9,813 nucleotides of DNA from Streptococcus sp. A12 (GCF_905372335.1 NZ_CAJPOU010000045.1:1-9813); one strand, 5' to 3'. Positions 1 through 7,062 are shown, counted from the first letter of the stretch. Notes: generated by a model not told the origin, from the sequence alone. Numbers and translations: made by a program.

Positions 1-13
1 AATAAATGTATTC

Positions 14-1474
14 CTATTTTGCAATTTCTTCCAACATTTTTTCAATGTGTTGGATAGATTTTTCACGACCAAGCAAGTAGATAGTTTCTGGCAATTCTGG
101 TCCGTGCATCTCTCCTGAAACGGCGATACGGATTGGCATGAAGAGGTTTTTCCCTTTGATACCAGTTTCCTTTTGGACTGCTTTGATTTGCGGGAAGATA
201 TTTTCTACCACAAACTCATCGTCTGACATGGCTTCAAGTTTTGCCTTAAAGGCCTCAAGTACAGTCGGAACCGTTTCACCAGCCATGACTTCTCGCTCAG
301 CTTCTGTCAATTCTGGGAAGTCTGAGAAGAAGAGGTCTGTCAATGGAACGATTTCATCCACTGACTTCATTTGTGGTTTGTAGAGTTCCACCAATTTTTC
401 AGCCTTGTCTGTCAAACGTCCTGCTGCTTCGAGGAATGGTTTGGCCATTTCAAAGATGGTCGCAAGATCCGCATTCTTGATATACTCATTGCTCATCCAG
501 TCCATTTTCTTTTGGTCGAAGGCTGCTGGAGACTTGCTGAGGCGGTTTTCATCAAAGAGCTTGATCAGTTCTTCACGAGAGAAGATTTCATCTTCCCCAC
601 CAGGATTCCAACCAAGAAGGGCGATAAAGTTAAAGACTGCTTCTGGAAGGTACCCTTTCTTACGATAGTCTTCGATGAACTGAAGAGTATTGGTGTCCCG
701 TTTAGACAACTTCTTACCAGTTTCAGAGTTGATAATCAAGGTCATATGACCAAACTCAGGTGCTTCCCAACCAAGAGCTTCATAGACCATAAGCTGTTTT
801 GGTGTATTGGCAATGTGGTCGTCTCCACGGATGACGTGAGAGATTTGCATGTCGTGGTCATCAATCACAACGGCAAAGTTGTAAGTTGGATAACCATCTT
901 TCTTTTGGATGACCCAATCTCCACCGATATTGCCACCTTCAAACTCGATATCGCCTTTGACCATATCATGCCATTTGTAGATACCAGACTCATTCACAGC
1001 CAAACGAACCGTTGGGATGATTCCTGTTGCTTCACGTTCCGCGATGTAAGCCGCTTTTTCTTCTTCGCTCATGCCGAGGTATTCGTTGATGTAGCGAGGT
1101 GTTTCACCAGCTACTTCTTGGCGTTCACGTTCTGCTGCCAACTCTTCTTCTGTCACATAAGACTTGTAGGCTTTTCCGTCAGCCAAGAGTTGGTCGATGT
1201 ATTTTTGATAGAGTTCCAAACGTTCAGACTGGCGGTAGTTCTCATGCGTCTCTGGACTTTCATCCCAGTCCATACCCAACCAACGAAGGTTTTCCAGCTG
1301 GGAACGTTCGCCGTCTTCGACGTGGCGCTTACGGTCTGTATCTTCGATACGGATAATAAAAGTTCCACCTTGGTGGCGCGCATACAAGTAGTTAAACAAT
1401 GCTGTACGAGCATTTCCGATGTGTAGTAGTCCGGTTGGACTTGGTGCATAACGCACACGAATATCTTTAGTCAC
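14..1474 (-). CDS. gltX: Glutamyl-tRNA synthetase (GluRS)
   Basis: Class I aminoacyl-tRNA synthetase that attaches glutamate to tRNA in the cytoplasm. The 486-residue protein is full length for a bacterial GluRS. The class I HIGH-type motif is seen as HIGN at residues 18-21 after a YAPSPTG start, and the KMSKS-type loop as KLSKR at 255-259; the C-terminal half is the helical anticodon-binding part. Streptococci are known to lack GlnRS, so this enzyme probably also mischarges tRNA-Gln for GatCAB transamidation (family knowledge, not visible here). The start is GTG at 1472-1474, chosen because the conserved N-terminus begins there and an AGGAG lies 8 nt upstream. The stop is TAG at 14-16. An extended -10 promoter lies about 70 bp upstream, so the gene can be transcribed separately from the esterase before it. 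No damage is visible. Identification is very secure. Confidence 0.98.
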   Translation of the reverse strand: MTKDIRVRYAPSPTGLLHIGNARTALFNYLYARHQGGTFIIRIEDTDRKRHVEDGERSQLENLRWLGMDWDESPETHENYRQSERLELYQKYIDQLLADGKAYKSYVTEEELAAERERQEVAGETPRYINEYLGMSEEEKAAYIAEREATGIIPTVRLAVNESGIYKWHDMVKGDIEFEGGNIGGDWVIQKKDGYPTYNFAVVIDDHDMQISHVIRGDDHIANTPKQLMVYEALGWEAPEFGHMTLIINSETGKKLSKRDTNTLQFIEDYRKKGYLPEAVFNFIALLGWNPGGEDEIFSREELIKLFDENRLSKSPAAFDQKKMDWMSNEYIKNADLATIFEMAKPFLEAAGRLTDKAEKLVELYKPQMKSVDEIVPLTDLFFSDFPELTEAEREVMAGETVPTVLEAFKAKLEAMSDDEFVVENIFPQIKAVQKETGIKGKNLFMPIRIAVSGEMHGPELPETIYLLGREKSIQHIEKMLEEIAK

Positions 1475-1502
1475 GTATGTTTCTCCTAATTGTTCATTGA
1501 TT

Positions 1503-1528
1503 CTGGGCTTCTCTTCTAATTGGCCCAG
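1503..1528 (-). other. Leader hairpin upstream of gltX
   Basis: The gltX leader contains a perfect 6-bp stem (CTGGGC with GCCCAG) around a 14-nt loop. There is no T-run behind it on the minus strand, so it is not a terminator. The loop contains CAATTAGAAGAG, which is nearly repeated as CAATTAGGAGAA at the true ribosome binding site. There is no T-box consensus, so regulation by tRNA is not supported. A role in translation or mRNA stability is only a guess. Confidence 0.35.
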
Positions 1529-1542
1529 GCACTTTTCACTAT

Positions 1543-1551
1543 ATTATAGCA
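1543..1551 (-). promoter_or_regulatory. Extended -10 promoter of gltX
   Basis: On the minus strand the sequence reads TGCTATAAT, a consensus -10 (TATAAT) with the TGn extension. At the -35 distance there is only a poor match (around AAGCTA, 1566-1571), as is common for extended -10 promoters. The start of transcription would be near 1536, giving a leader of about 60 nt before the GTG start. The element overlaps the end of the gap after the esterase stop codon. Confidence 0.65.
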
Positions 1552-1572
1552 CATCTCTGCATGAGTAGCTTC

Positions 1573-2355
1573 CTAATCGAGTCGTTCTTCTAGTTCAAAA
1601 TCAATTGGCAGGGTTGCTAAGAAATGCTCTAACTCCCGCTCCCAATAAAACCATTCATGTTTTCCTGGTCCATGGCTGTAGATGATATCAAAACCGAGGT
1701 CCTTCAGATGATCAGCAGCTGTATTGTTGGCCTCATACAGAGCATCCTGCTCGCCACACCACGCCCATAAGACCGTCTTTTTATCTGAGTACTTCTCAGC
1801 AATGCTTTCCAAGGAGTAAGGACTCGTCGTCCAATCTTCTAGTTCTCCAAAGACCCCTTGCCAGTAAGCTGCACTTCCAAGATCGGTGTCTGCCAGTTGA
1901 TGCCCCTCAAAGCTAAGAGCACCAGAAAAGCTAGCAGCATGCGAGAAGCGATTGGTTTGAAGGGCCAGTTTGAAAGATCCATAGCCCCCCATCGATAGAC
2001 CAGCGATAAAGGTCTTCTCCCGCTTCTTAGTCATATTGGGGAAGAAGCGTGCCAAGGTCTTAGGCAATTCCTCTGCGATGGCTGTGTAGTAGGGATAGCC
2101 ATACTGGGTATCCGTATACCAACCATTATTGGTATTAGGCAAGACAACAATCAGATTGGTCGAACGTAGGATCCGTTCTACATTGGTCCGTTTCAACCAA
2201 GAGTACTGATTGCCATTCATCCCATGAAGGAGATAGAGGACCGGGATATCTTGATCATCTGGATTTTCCACCCGAGATCCATCTGGGTAGAGGACGTTGA
2301 TCCCCCACTCCATTGCGAGCGCTTCTGAATAGTATTCAATCTGCATTACTGCCAT
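1573..2355 (-). CDS. estA: EstA-like serine esterase (tributyrin esterase family)
   Basis: Alpha/beta hydrolase of 260 residues, of the S-formylglutathione hydrolase/esterase D-like group that includes the streptococcal tributyrin esterase EstA, which cleaves short-chain acyl esters. The nucleophile elbow is GLSMGG with Ser121. The likely acid is Asp204 in GEQDALY and the likely base His233 in GKHEW; HGMNG at 44-48 fits the oxyanion region. There is no signal peptide or membrane segment, so it should be cytoplasmic. The ATG at 2353-2355 is preceded by AGGA at 7 nt spacing. It lies about 75 bp downstream of rnjB on the same strand with only a weak hairpin between, so partial co-transcription with rnjB is likely. 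From memory, the same rnjB-estA order occurs in pneumococcus. The physiological substrate cannot be read from sequence. Confidence 0.88.
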   Translation of the reverse strand: MAVMQIEYYSEALAMEWGINVLYPDGSRVENPDDQDIPVLYLLHGMNGNQYSWLKRTNVERILRSTNLIVVLPNTNNGWYTDTQYGYPYYTAIAEELPKTLARFFPNMTKKREKTFIAGLSMGGYGSFKLALQTNRFSHAASFSGALSFEGHQLADTDLGSAAYWQGVFGELEDWTTSPYSLESIAEKYSDKKTVLWAWCGEQDALYEANNTAADHLKDLGFDIIYSHGPGKHEWFYWERELEHFLATLPIDFELEERLD

Positions 2356-2392
2356 CTATCTTTCCTCACTATTTCTTCTTTTCCTTGACAAG

Positions 2393-2414
2393 AAAAAGCC
2401 GACGATCGACTTTT
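2393..2414 (-). terminator. Weak terminator-like hairpin after rnjB
   Basis: On the minus strand AAAAGTCGA pairs with TCGGCTTTT (9 bp with one G-T wobble, 3-nt loop), followed by one further T and then CTTG. The arms are rich in A-T pairs, so the structure is weak and may also work in the other direction. It lies between the rnjB stop and the esterase RBS and may reduce, rather than stop, read-through into the esterase. Confidence 0.45.
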
Positions 2415-2429
2415 CCTCTTATCTTAATC

Positions 2430-4091
2430 CTAGCGTACTTCCATGACGACTGGCAAGATAGCTGGTCGACGTTTGGTCTGGTCAAAGAGGTACTTGGCCA
2501 AACTATCACGAACAGCACCCTTGAGCTCCCCCCAATCGAAGCTTTCCTGGGCTAAGTATTCTTCCACACTTTGGTTGACAATCTCAGCACTTTCGCGCAA
2601 GATATCGCGACTCTTCTTCACATAGATAAAGCCACGAGTGTGAACTTTTGCCTTCGAGATAATGCGTTTTTCACGACGGTTAACCGTAATAGCCACAATA
2701 AAGATACCATCTTCTGAAAGGACTTTCCGGTCACGGAGGACGACATTTCCTACATCCCCAATGGCATTCCCATCGATGAGGACATCTCCAGCAGAGACGC
2801 TACCTGCAGGAACGAAGTCACCATTGTCATATTCCATGATGGTGCCTTTTTTCGGAATGAAGATATTTTCAGGCAAAATCCCCACTTCCATCGCAAGCCG
2901 TGCATGGGCATCCAATTCGCGGTATTCCCCTTGGATTGGGAACAGATAGTTGGGACGAAGAAGGTTGATCATCAATTGAAGATCACGCGCATTTCCGTGT
3001 CCTGATACACGCAAGCTTTGAGTAATCGCTTTTACGACTCCGCCTGCTTGATAGACCATGTTTTCTACACGTGCCATAACCGCTTCTTTAGCGATAGATG
3101 GAGTTGTTACGATATAGACCAAGTCGCCATCCTTGATTTCAACATAGCGGTGACGGCCAATGGACATTTTACGGAGGCCATTGATGGGTTCACCCATCCG
3201 CCCCGTTTCAAGAATAATCAATTCATGATCCTCAAAACGAGACATTTCTTTTGGCTTGATTAATATTTTTTCGTTGGCCAAAGACAGTTTATTTAAACGA
3301 ATCCCTGTCCGGACAATATTTTCTACGTCAAATCCAGTCAAGACAACCCGGCGCCCTGTCTCTGCAGCTGCGTCAAAGACTTGCTGGATCCGTGATAGGT
3401 TACTTGCAACAGCGGCTACAATGATACGGCCATCCCAGTCAGCAATCGTATCTAGGATTTCATCCCCAACCTCTTGCTCACTAGCCACTTGAATCTTACT
3501 ATCGGCATTGGCAGAGTCACTCAAGAGAGCGAGGACGCCTTCTTGTCCAATCTCTGCCAAACGAGCAAAGTCAGTCGCATAAAACTCACTCGCTGTCTGG
3601 TCAAACTTGAAGTCTCCTGTATAGACGATACTTCCTTCAGAAGTCTTGATGACAATTCCTAAACTTTCTGGAATAGAGTGGGTTGTCTGGAAGAAGGAAA
3701 CAACGGTTCCTCCAAAATCAATCTCTGAGTTGGCATCGATTACATGGAAATCATTGAACTTCTTGACACTGTCATTGCTCTTGACAAAGAGTTTGGCCAA
3801 CTCGATGGTCAACTCTGACCCAAATACGGGAACTTTAGCCTCCGCTAAAAGATAGGGAAGGGCTCCAATGGCATCCGCATGCCCGTGCGTTAAAAAGACT
3901 CCTGCGATACGATCGCTATTCTCAAAGAGGTAGTCCATGTTGGGAATAACGACATCGACCCCTAGTTGCTCATTTTCTGGATACTTGAGACCAGCATCCA
4001 AAACAAAAATAGAGCTATTTACTTCAGCTATGTAGAGGTTTTTCCCGTTTTCACGGACTCCACCTAAAGTAATCAACTTAATGTTACTCAT
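2430..4091 (-). CDS. rnjB: Ribonuclease J2 (metallo-beta-lactamase/beta-CASP RNase)
   Basis: A 553-residue protein of the RNase J family, which takes part in mRNA decay and RNA maturation in Firmicutes, usually together with RNase J1. The metallo-beta-lactamase part shows THGHADA (His69, His71, Asp73), His138 in TTHSIPES and Asp160 in TGDF. The beta-CASP part follows, with SGHGN at 363-367 and FPIQGEYREL near 384-393, then the C-terminal domain. The canonical J1 ligands come from HxHxDH and PxHGE; here the last His of the first motif is Ala74 and the His of the second is Gln387. This identifies the J2 paralogue and suggests weak or no independent catalysis, J2 acting mainly as a partner of J1. 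The ATG at 4089-4091 has AAAGGAG 5 nt upstream. It has its own strong promoter. The protein is intact and of the usual length. Confidence 0.95.
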   Translation of the reverse strand: MSNIKLITLGGVRENGKNLYIAEVNSSIFVLDAGLKYPENEQLGVDVVIPNMDYLFENSDRIAGVFLTHGHADAIGALPYLLAEAKVPVFGSELTIELAKLFVKSNDSVKKFNDFHVIDANSEIDFGGTVVSFFQTTHSIPESLGIVIKTSEGSIVYTGDFKFDQTASEFYATDFARLAEIGQEGVLALLSDSANADSKIQVASEQEVGDEILDTIADWDGRIIVAAVASNLSRIQQVFDAAAETGRRVVLTGFDVENIVRTGIRLNKLSLANEKILIKPKEMSRFEDHELIILETGRMGEPINGLRKMSIGRHRYVEIKDGDLVYIVTTPSIAKEAVMARVENMVYQAGGVVKAITQSLRVSGHGNARDLQLMINLLRPNYLFPIQGEYRELDAHARLAMEVGILPENIFIPKKGTIMEYDNGDFVPAGSVSAGDVLIDGNAIGDVGNVVLRDRKVLSEDGIFIVAITVNRREKRIISKAKVHTRGFIYVKKSRDILRESAEIVNQSVEEYLAQESFDWGELKGAVRDSLAKYLFDQTKRRPAILPVVMEVR

Positions 4092-4127
4092 GTTTTCTCC
4101 TTTATGTGATGGTTCATACTTACGGTC

Positions 4128-4141
4128 CTTGGCTCACCAAG
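4128..4141 (-). other. Small hairpin in the rnjB leader
   Basis: CTTGG and CCAAG form a perfect 5-bp stem with a TGAG tetraloop (minus strand) in the leader of about 80 nt between the rnjB promoter and its RBS. RNase J genes in other bacteria can be controlled at the mRNA level, but nothing here proves that. A stem this short can arise by chance. Confidence 0.25.
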
Positions 4142-4180
4142 TCGAATTACAGTTTTGCAATTTTCTTGCATATCTAGAAC

Positions 4181-4209
4181 ATTATACTATTTTTTCACGA
4201 TTTTTTCAA
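4181..4209 (-). promoter_or_regulatory. Sigma-A promoter of rnjB
   Basis: Minus strand: -35 TTGAAA (4204-4209), 17-nt spacer, -10 TATAAT (4181-4186). This is one base from consensus with ideal spacing. The start would be near 4174, giving a leader of about 80 nt. It lies just downstream of the terminator of the preceding gene, so rnjB and estA form a separate transcription unit. Confidence 0.85.
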
Positions 4210-4221
4210 AAGTCAGACCAA

Positions 4222-4249
4222 ACAAAAGCCCTCCATCATTTGATGGAGG
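4222..4249 (-). terminator. Rho-independent terminator of the 184-codon gene
   Basis: On the minus strand CCTCCATCA and TGATGGAGG form a perfect inverted repeat (4230-4238 and 4241-4249) around a very short centre, followed by GCTTTTGTTTGG. The position, about 55 bp past the stop of the unknown gene and before the rnjB promoter, fits a terminator. Confidence 0.8.
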
Positions 4250-4304
4250 AACCCTTATCAAAACCCAAGACGACAGCATAGAATGTCAGCTTGCTAAAGA
4301 GACG

Positions 4305-4859
4305 CTAGTCCGTATGATAGTCATTTTTCTTATTCTCAATCACCCGTATCGCCGCCTTGATCACATGAAATTCATTTAACAGTTCTTCTAGGTGGTGGTA
4401 ATTCCGATCGCTGAGAGCCCCTTTCTTGAGGGTTTGGGACAAACTATAAAACCGATCAACATGCTCTTCAATATTGGCCAGTAACTCTTTCGCCTCTTTC
4501 AAACGGTAGCGATTCAGGAGCTTGCTTTGGCTATGTTTATAGGCGAGCACATTCTCACGATGAATATCTTGACAGACTTCCTTCTGCTCTTCATCCACCG
4601 TCAAATTGACCGCTTGGAAGCAAGTAATAAATTCTCGCTTCTTCAGATCACACACAAAGACGACACCGTCCTCTGCTACATAGGCTTCCGTATCGGGCCG
4701 TTGATCAAAACTGCTATCAAAATGATGAAGCGAGGGCACATGTTGATTGACCCAGCGTTTCAACTGCTCTTTATCGACCCCAAATCGTTCCATCGCTCTT
4801 TCTTTAAAGTGATCTCGACAGCTATATTCATGTGCGTATGGCAATCCCACTGACCTCAC
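4305..4859 (-). CDS. Conserved-looking hypothetical protein, 184 codons
   Basis: I do not recognise this gene. The predicted protein is soluble, with no signal peptide or membrane segment. Residues 12-85 read like a small alpha/beta domain: a helix with FKERAMERFG, then WVNQH near 36-40, then strands around AYVAEDGVVFVCD and REFITCF. Residues 87-177 are rich in Lys, Glu and Leu and look like a long helical or coiled-coil part. The N-terminal pattern faintly recalls small RelE/DUF4258-like folds, but this is a guess from shape only. Two GTG starts are possible: 4859, or 4850, which has GAGGTG 6 nt upstream and is the better-spaced choice (181 codons). No clear promoter lies directly upstream; a terminator ends about 25 bp before the start, so expression may depend on read-through or on an unseen weak promoter. 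It ends in its own strong terminator. Confidence 0.8.
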   Translation of the reverse strand: MRSVGLPYAHEYSCRDHFKERAMERFGVDKEQLKRWVNQHVPSLHHFDSSFDQRPDTEAYVAEDGVVFVCDLKKREFITCFQAVNLTVDEEQKEVCQDIHRENVLAYKHSQSKLLNRYRLKEAKELLANIEEHVDRFYSLSQTLKKGALSDRNYHHLEELLNEFHVIKAAIRVIENKKNDYHTD

Positions 4860-4882
4860 CTCAACTTTCTAACATGACAGAC

Positions 4883-4916
4883 AAAAAGACCTCCAGTCTT
4901 ACGGGACTAGAGGTCT
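4883..4916 (-). terminator. Rho-independent terminator between the ABC operon region and the 184-codon gene
   Basis: Minus strand: AGACCTCTAGTC pairs with GACTGGAGGTCT (12 positions, one mismatch, 6-nt loop; arms 4905-4916 and 4887-4898), followed by TTTTGT, with the last stem base also a T. This is a strong terminator. It ends transcripts coming from the ABC operon or from the promoter-like site at 5304-5332. Because it is only about 25 bp before the 184-codon gene it could also act as an attenuator for that gene. Confidence 0.85.
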
Positions 4917-5135
4917 GGTCTGCTTCACTGACAAGAGGCGATTAACCATTTAGGCTAACGAAAACAACAGTTATGATTTTCATTTCTTTTCATGGTACGT
5001 TTTCACATACCAGTGGTTTTCTTTGCAATTTCTATTTCAGTTTTGTTACAAAGCACTCAGTTGAGCATACCGAAGTTCGAAAACCATCTAAAGCTTCCAC
5101 TACTATTTCCACGTATTTCAATGTCATTAAGTAAG
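4917..5135. other. Gap without a supported gene
   Basis: I see no convincing gene on either strand. The longest minus-strand frame opening with ATG is 31 codons (5127 to 5032) and has no ribosome binding site. Several short inverted repeats lie here or at its edge: AAGTAAG/CTTACTT (5129-5135 with 5145-5151), CTCA-GT-TGAG near 5058-5067, and TGGTA/TACCA near 4994-5012. They may be part of a structured transcript that ends at the terminator at 4883-4916, or may be chance. I could not match the sequence to tmRNA, RNase P RNA, a T-box leader or a pneumococcal BOX repeat. Confidence 0.4.
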
Positions 5136-5303
5136 TTAAGCAGACTTACTTGACGGCTCAACCGATTTAACATTTCCGGCGTTAAGGCTCTTTTCATAAA
5201 GAGCACGAACAAGTGTCAGCGAAGACAGACCTAAAACGAAGTAACCTAATGTATGAATCTATAAGGCATTGGTATCAACCCCTTCTCCCTTATCTTCACC
5301 TAT
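5136..5303 (-). pseudogene. Remnant of a small membrane-anchored protein gene
   Basis: The minus strand from 5303 reads as a coherent frame of 55 codons with one internal stop (TAG, 5259-5261) and a final TAA at 5136-5138. A good ribosome binding site, AAAGGAG (5310-5316), stands 6 nt before the first codon, but that codon is ATA where ATG would be expected. The frame gives a hydrophobic stretch (LGYFVLGLSSLTLVRALYEK) and a polar tail ending in EPSSKSA. If ATA was ATG and TAG was CAG, each a GC-to-AT change, this was an intact small gene about 60 bp downstream of the ABC transporter ATPase gene and possibly the third gene of that operon. I do not recognise the family. It could also be chance, since the same DNA looks like a promoter and leader. 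Confidence 0.4.
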
Positions 5304-5332
5304 AGTATACTCCTTTAATATTGGTATTGCAA
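5304..5332 (-). promoter_or_regulatory. Promoter-like sequence after the ABC operon
   Basis: Minus strand: TTGCAA (5327-5332), exact 17-nt spacer, TATACT (5304-5309). The spacing is ideal and each box is one or two bases from consensus. A transcript would start near 5297 and run about 410 nt to the terminator at 4883-4916. The AAAGGAG inside the spacer makes an RBS for the decayed small frame at 5303 an alternative reading of the same bases. Confidence 0.45.
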
Positions 5333-5345
5333 GCGATTACACGCT

Positions 5346-5357
5346 GAAACTAGTTTC
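5346..5357. repeat. Perfect 12-bp palindrome after the ATPase gene
   Basis: GAAACTAGTTTC is fully self-complementary and lies 6 bp beyond the ATPase stop codon. It has no T-run on either side, so it is not a terminator. A dimeric regulator site just upstream of the -35-like box at 5327-5332 is possible, but nothing else supports it. Confidence 0.3.
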
Positions 5358-5362
5358 TAAAT

Positions 5363-6121
5363 TTACTCAAAGAAACGGTAGTAATCAGACAGGTCCATCT
5401 TAGCCTTTTCATCTTGGTTCAAGTCCTGGATAATCTTTCCATCCTTCATGACAATCAAGCGATTCCCGTACTTGAGGGCATCTTCCATATGGTGGGTAAT
5501 CATCAAGGCAGTCAGTCGATCCATTTTGACAAATCGATCCGTCAGCTCCATCAAGGCCTGACTCGTCTTGGGATCGAGAGCAGCTGTATGCTCATCCAAG
5601 AGCAAGAGTTCAGGACGCTTCAGGGTAGCCATCAACAGGCTCAGAGCTTGACGTTGTCCACCAGATAAGAATTCTACCGCCGTATCGACATGCTTCTCTA
5701 AACCATTGCCAATCTGGCTCAAAACCTCTTTAAACTCGTCTTTGTACTGGGCAAGGCGACGAGGAACCAAGCCCCGCTTTTCTCCTCGGAATTTTGCAAT
5801 CAGGAGATTCTCGGCCACTGTCATACGAGGAGCCGTCCCCATCTTTGGATCTTGGAAGACCCGGGATAGGTATTTGGCCCGTTTTTCCGGACCATAGTGC
5901 GTCACGTCCTCTCCCTTGATCAAGACTTGACCACTGGTCAGAGGCAGAGTTCCAGCCAGGGTGTTGAAAAGGGTTGACTTACCAGCACCATTGCCCCCAA
6001 CAATGGTGATAAAGTCATGCTCATGAATCTCCAAAGAGACATTATCCAAAATGACTTTTTCTTCATTCAATCCATTGTTCACCACGATGGTGGCATTTTT
6101 TAATTCTACAATTGCGGTCAT
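5363..6121 (-). CDS. ABC transporter ATP-binding protein, predicted tryptophan importer (TrpZ-like)
   Basis: A 252-residue ATPase that would power import through the permease encoded just before it. Visible motifs in order: Walker A GGNGAGKST (42-50), Q-loop VFQDP (Gln90), ABC signature LSGGQ (152-156), Walker B LLLLDE (172-177), D-loop ALD (181-183) and switch His210 in MITHH. DEHTAALDP, with His after the catalytic Glu where most importers have Pro, is typical of the COG1101 group that pairs with COG4120 permeases and COG2984 binding proteins. In streptococci these systems are predicted to import tryptophan or related molecules; the substrate here is inferred. The ATG at 6119-6121 overlaps the permease stop in ATGA, so the two are translationally coupled. 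All motifs are intact. Confidence 0.92.
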   Translation of the reverse strand: MTAIVELKNATIVVNNGLNEEKVILDNVSLEIHEHDFITIVGGNGAGKSTLFNTLAGTLPLTSGQVLIKGEDVTHYGPEKRAKYLSRVFQDPKMGTAPRMTVAENLLIAKFRGEKRGLVPRRLAQYKDEFKEVLSQIGNGLEKHVDTAVEFLSGGQRQALSLLMATLKRPELLLLDEHTAALDPKTSQALMELTDRFVKMDRLTALMITHHMEDALKYGNRLIVMKDGKIIQDLNQDEKAKMDLSDYYRFFE

Positions 6122-6984
6122 TTGCTGAGTTTGACTCCTTTCAGCAGTTTCTCTTTAAAGGTTGGAATCATGAGACAGATCGCCAAGATGATAGCGCTAA
6201 AGATGCGAATGTAGCTGGTATTGACACCGATGGCAATCACAGTCCAAATTAAGAATTGATAAATGATCGATCCAATAACGATACTGAGCAAACGTTCTGC
6301 TAAGGTTAGTTTTGAAAAAAGAACCTCTCCGATAATCAAGCTAGCCAAACCAACGACGATGACCCCGATCCCTCGAGAAGCATCTGCATAGCCTTCTTGC
6401 TGGGCCATCAAGGCACCTGACAAGGCAATAATCCCATTAGAAACTACTAGCCCCATCAACTCCATCCAGCTGGTATGGATCCCAAAGCTTTTAGCCATCT
6501 CAGGATTGTCTCCTGTCGCAATATAGGCCTGCCCCAATTTAGTATCTAAAAAGAAGAGCATGGCAGAAATCACCAGGGTCACAAAGATGATCCCGATGAT
6601 AATCTCGTTTACGCCACTCGCGATAGGAATCATATCTTGGATTTTTGAGTAGCCAAGCAAGCCCAGGTTGGCCCGTTGCATCACGAAGAGAATGACTGAG
6701 TTACAGGAAGTCATCACCAAAATCCCCGATAACAGCGTCGGAATCTTCCCTTTGGTATAAAGAAGACCTGTTGCTAATCCAGCCAAACACCCCGCACCAA
6801 CGGCTGCCAGGGTGGCTAATAAAGGATGAACCCCTTTGGTGATCAGCGTTACCGCAACGGCTCCTCCTAATGGAAAGGAACCCTCTGTGGTCATATCTGG
6901 GAAATCCAAGATACGGAAGGTCATAAAGATACCTAGCCCCAAAATAGCCCAGATCAAGCCTTGTGAAATAATCGAAATAAGCAT
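6118..6984 (-). CDS. ABC transporter permease, predicted tryptophan importer (TrpY-like)
   Basis: An integral membrane protein of 288 residues with about eight to nine hydrophobic segments (for example 3-25, 54-76, 82-104, 126-146, 173-195, 206-224, 231-254 and 259-275). A cytoplasmic coupling loop reads ATGDNPEMAKSFGI at 156-169, the EAA-like motif of the branched-chain amino acid/ribose type permeases (BPD_transp_2). It belongs to the COG4120 type that works with the ATPase encoded next. Start ATG 6982-6984 has AGGA 7 nt upstream; a promoter lies about 30 bp further up. The binding-protein gene that normally comes first in such operons is absent: promoter and terminator of the neighbouring gene fill the space. 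The gene appears intact. Substrate assignment is inference from the family. Confidence 0.9.
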   Translation of the reverse strand: MLISIISQGLIWAILGLGIFMTFRILDFPDMTTEGSFPLGGAVAVTLITKGVHPLLATLAAVGAGCLAGLATGLLYTKGKIPTLLSGILVMTSCNSVILFVMQRANLGLLGYSKIQDMIPIASGVNEIIIGIIFVTLVISAMLFFLDTKLGQAYIATGDNPEMAKSFGIHTSWMELMGLVVSNGIIALSGALMAQQEGYADASRGIGVIVVGLASLIIGEVLFSKLTLAERLLSIVIGSIIYQFLIWTVIAIGVNTSYIRIFSAIILAICLMIPTFKEKLLKGVKLSK

Positions 6985-7015
6985 ACCTTTGTCCTAACTA
7001 TTGTAAATATCCTCT

Positions 7016-7045
7016 ATTGTATCATATTGCGAGACGTGATTTCAA
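7016..7045 (-). promoter_or_regulatory. Promoter of the ABC transporter operon
   Basis: Minus strand: TTGAAA (7040-7045), 18-nt spacer, TACAAT (7016-7021) with a TGn extension (TGATACAAT). The start would be near 7009, leaving a leader of only about 25 nt, too short for a riboswitch or T-box. Because the promoter lies directly in front of the permease, the operon in its present form starts with the permease gene. Confidence 0.75.
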
Positions 7046-7062
7046 TGCTTTCAAGAAATAAC

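Noticed and set aside
371..1426. A 351-codon open frame on the plus strand opposite gltX.
   Set aside because: It is fully antisense to a highly conserved gene and its protein is a Cys/Phe-rich composition with no recognisable domain. It is explained by codon bias of gltX.
5032..5127. A 31-codon ATG frame on the minus strand.
   Set aside because: No ribosome binding site, no recognisable product and surrounded by non-coding sequence; length is within chance expectation.
4860..5362. tmRNA, RNase P RNA, T-box leader or BOX repeat in the gap.
   Set aside because: None of the sequence hallmarks remembered for these was found on either strand.
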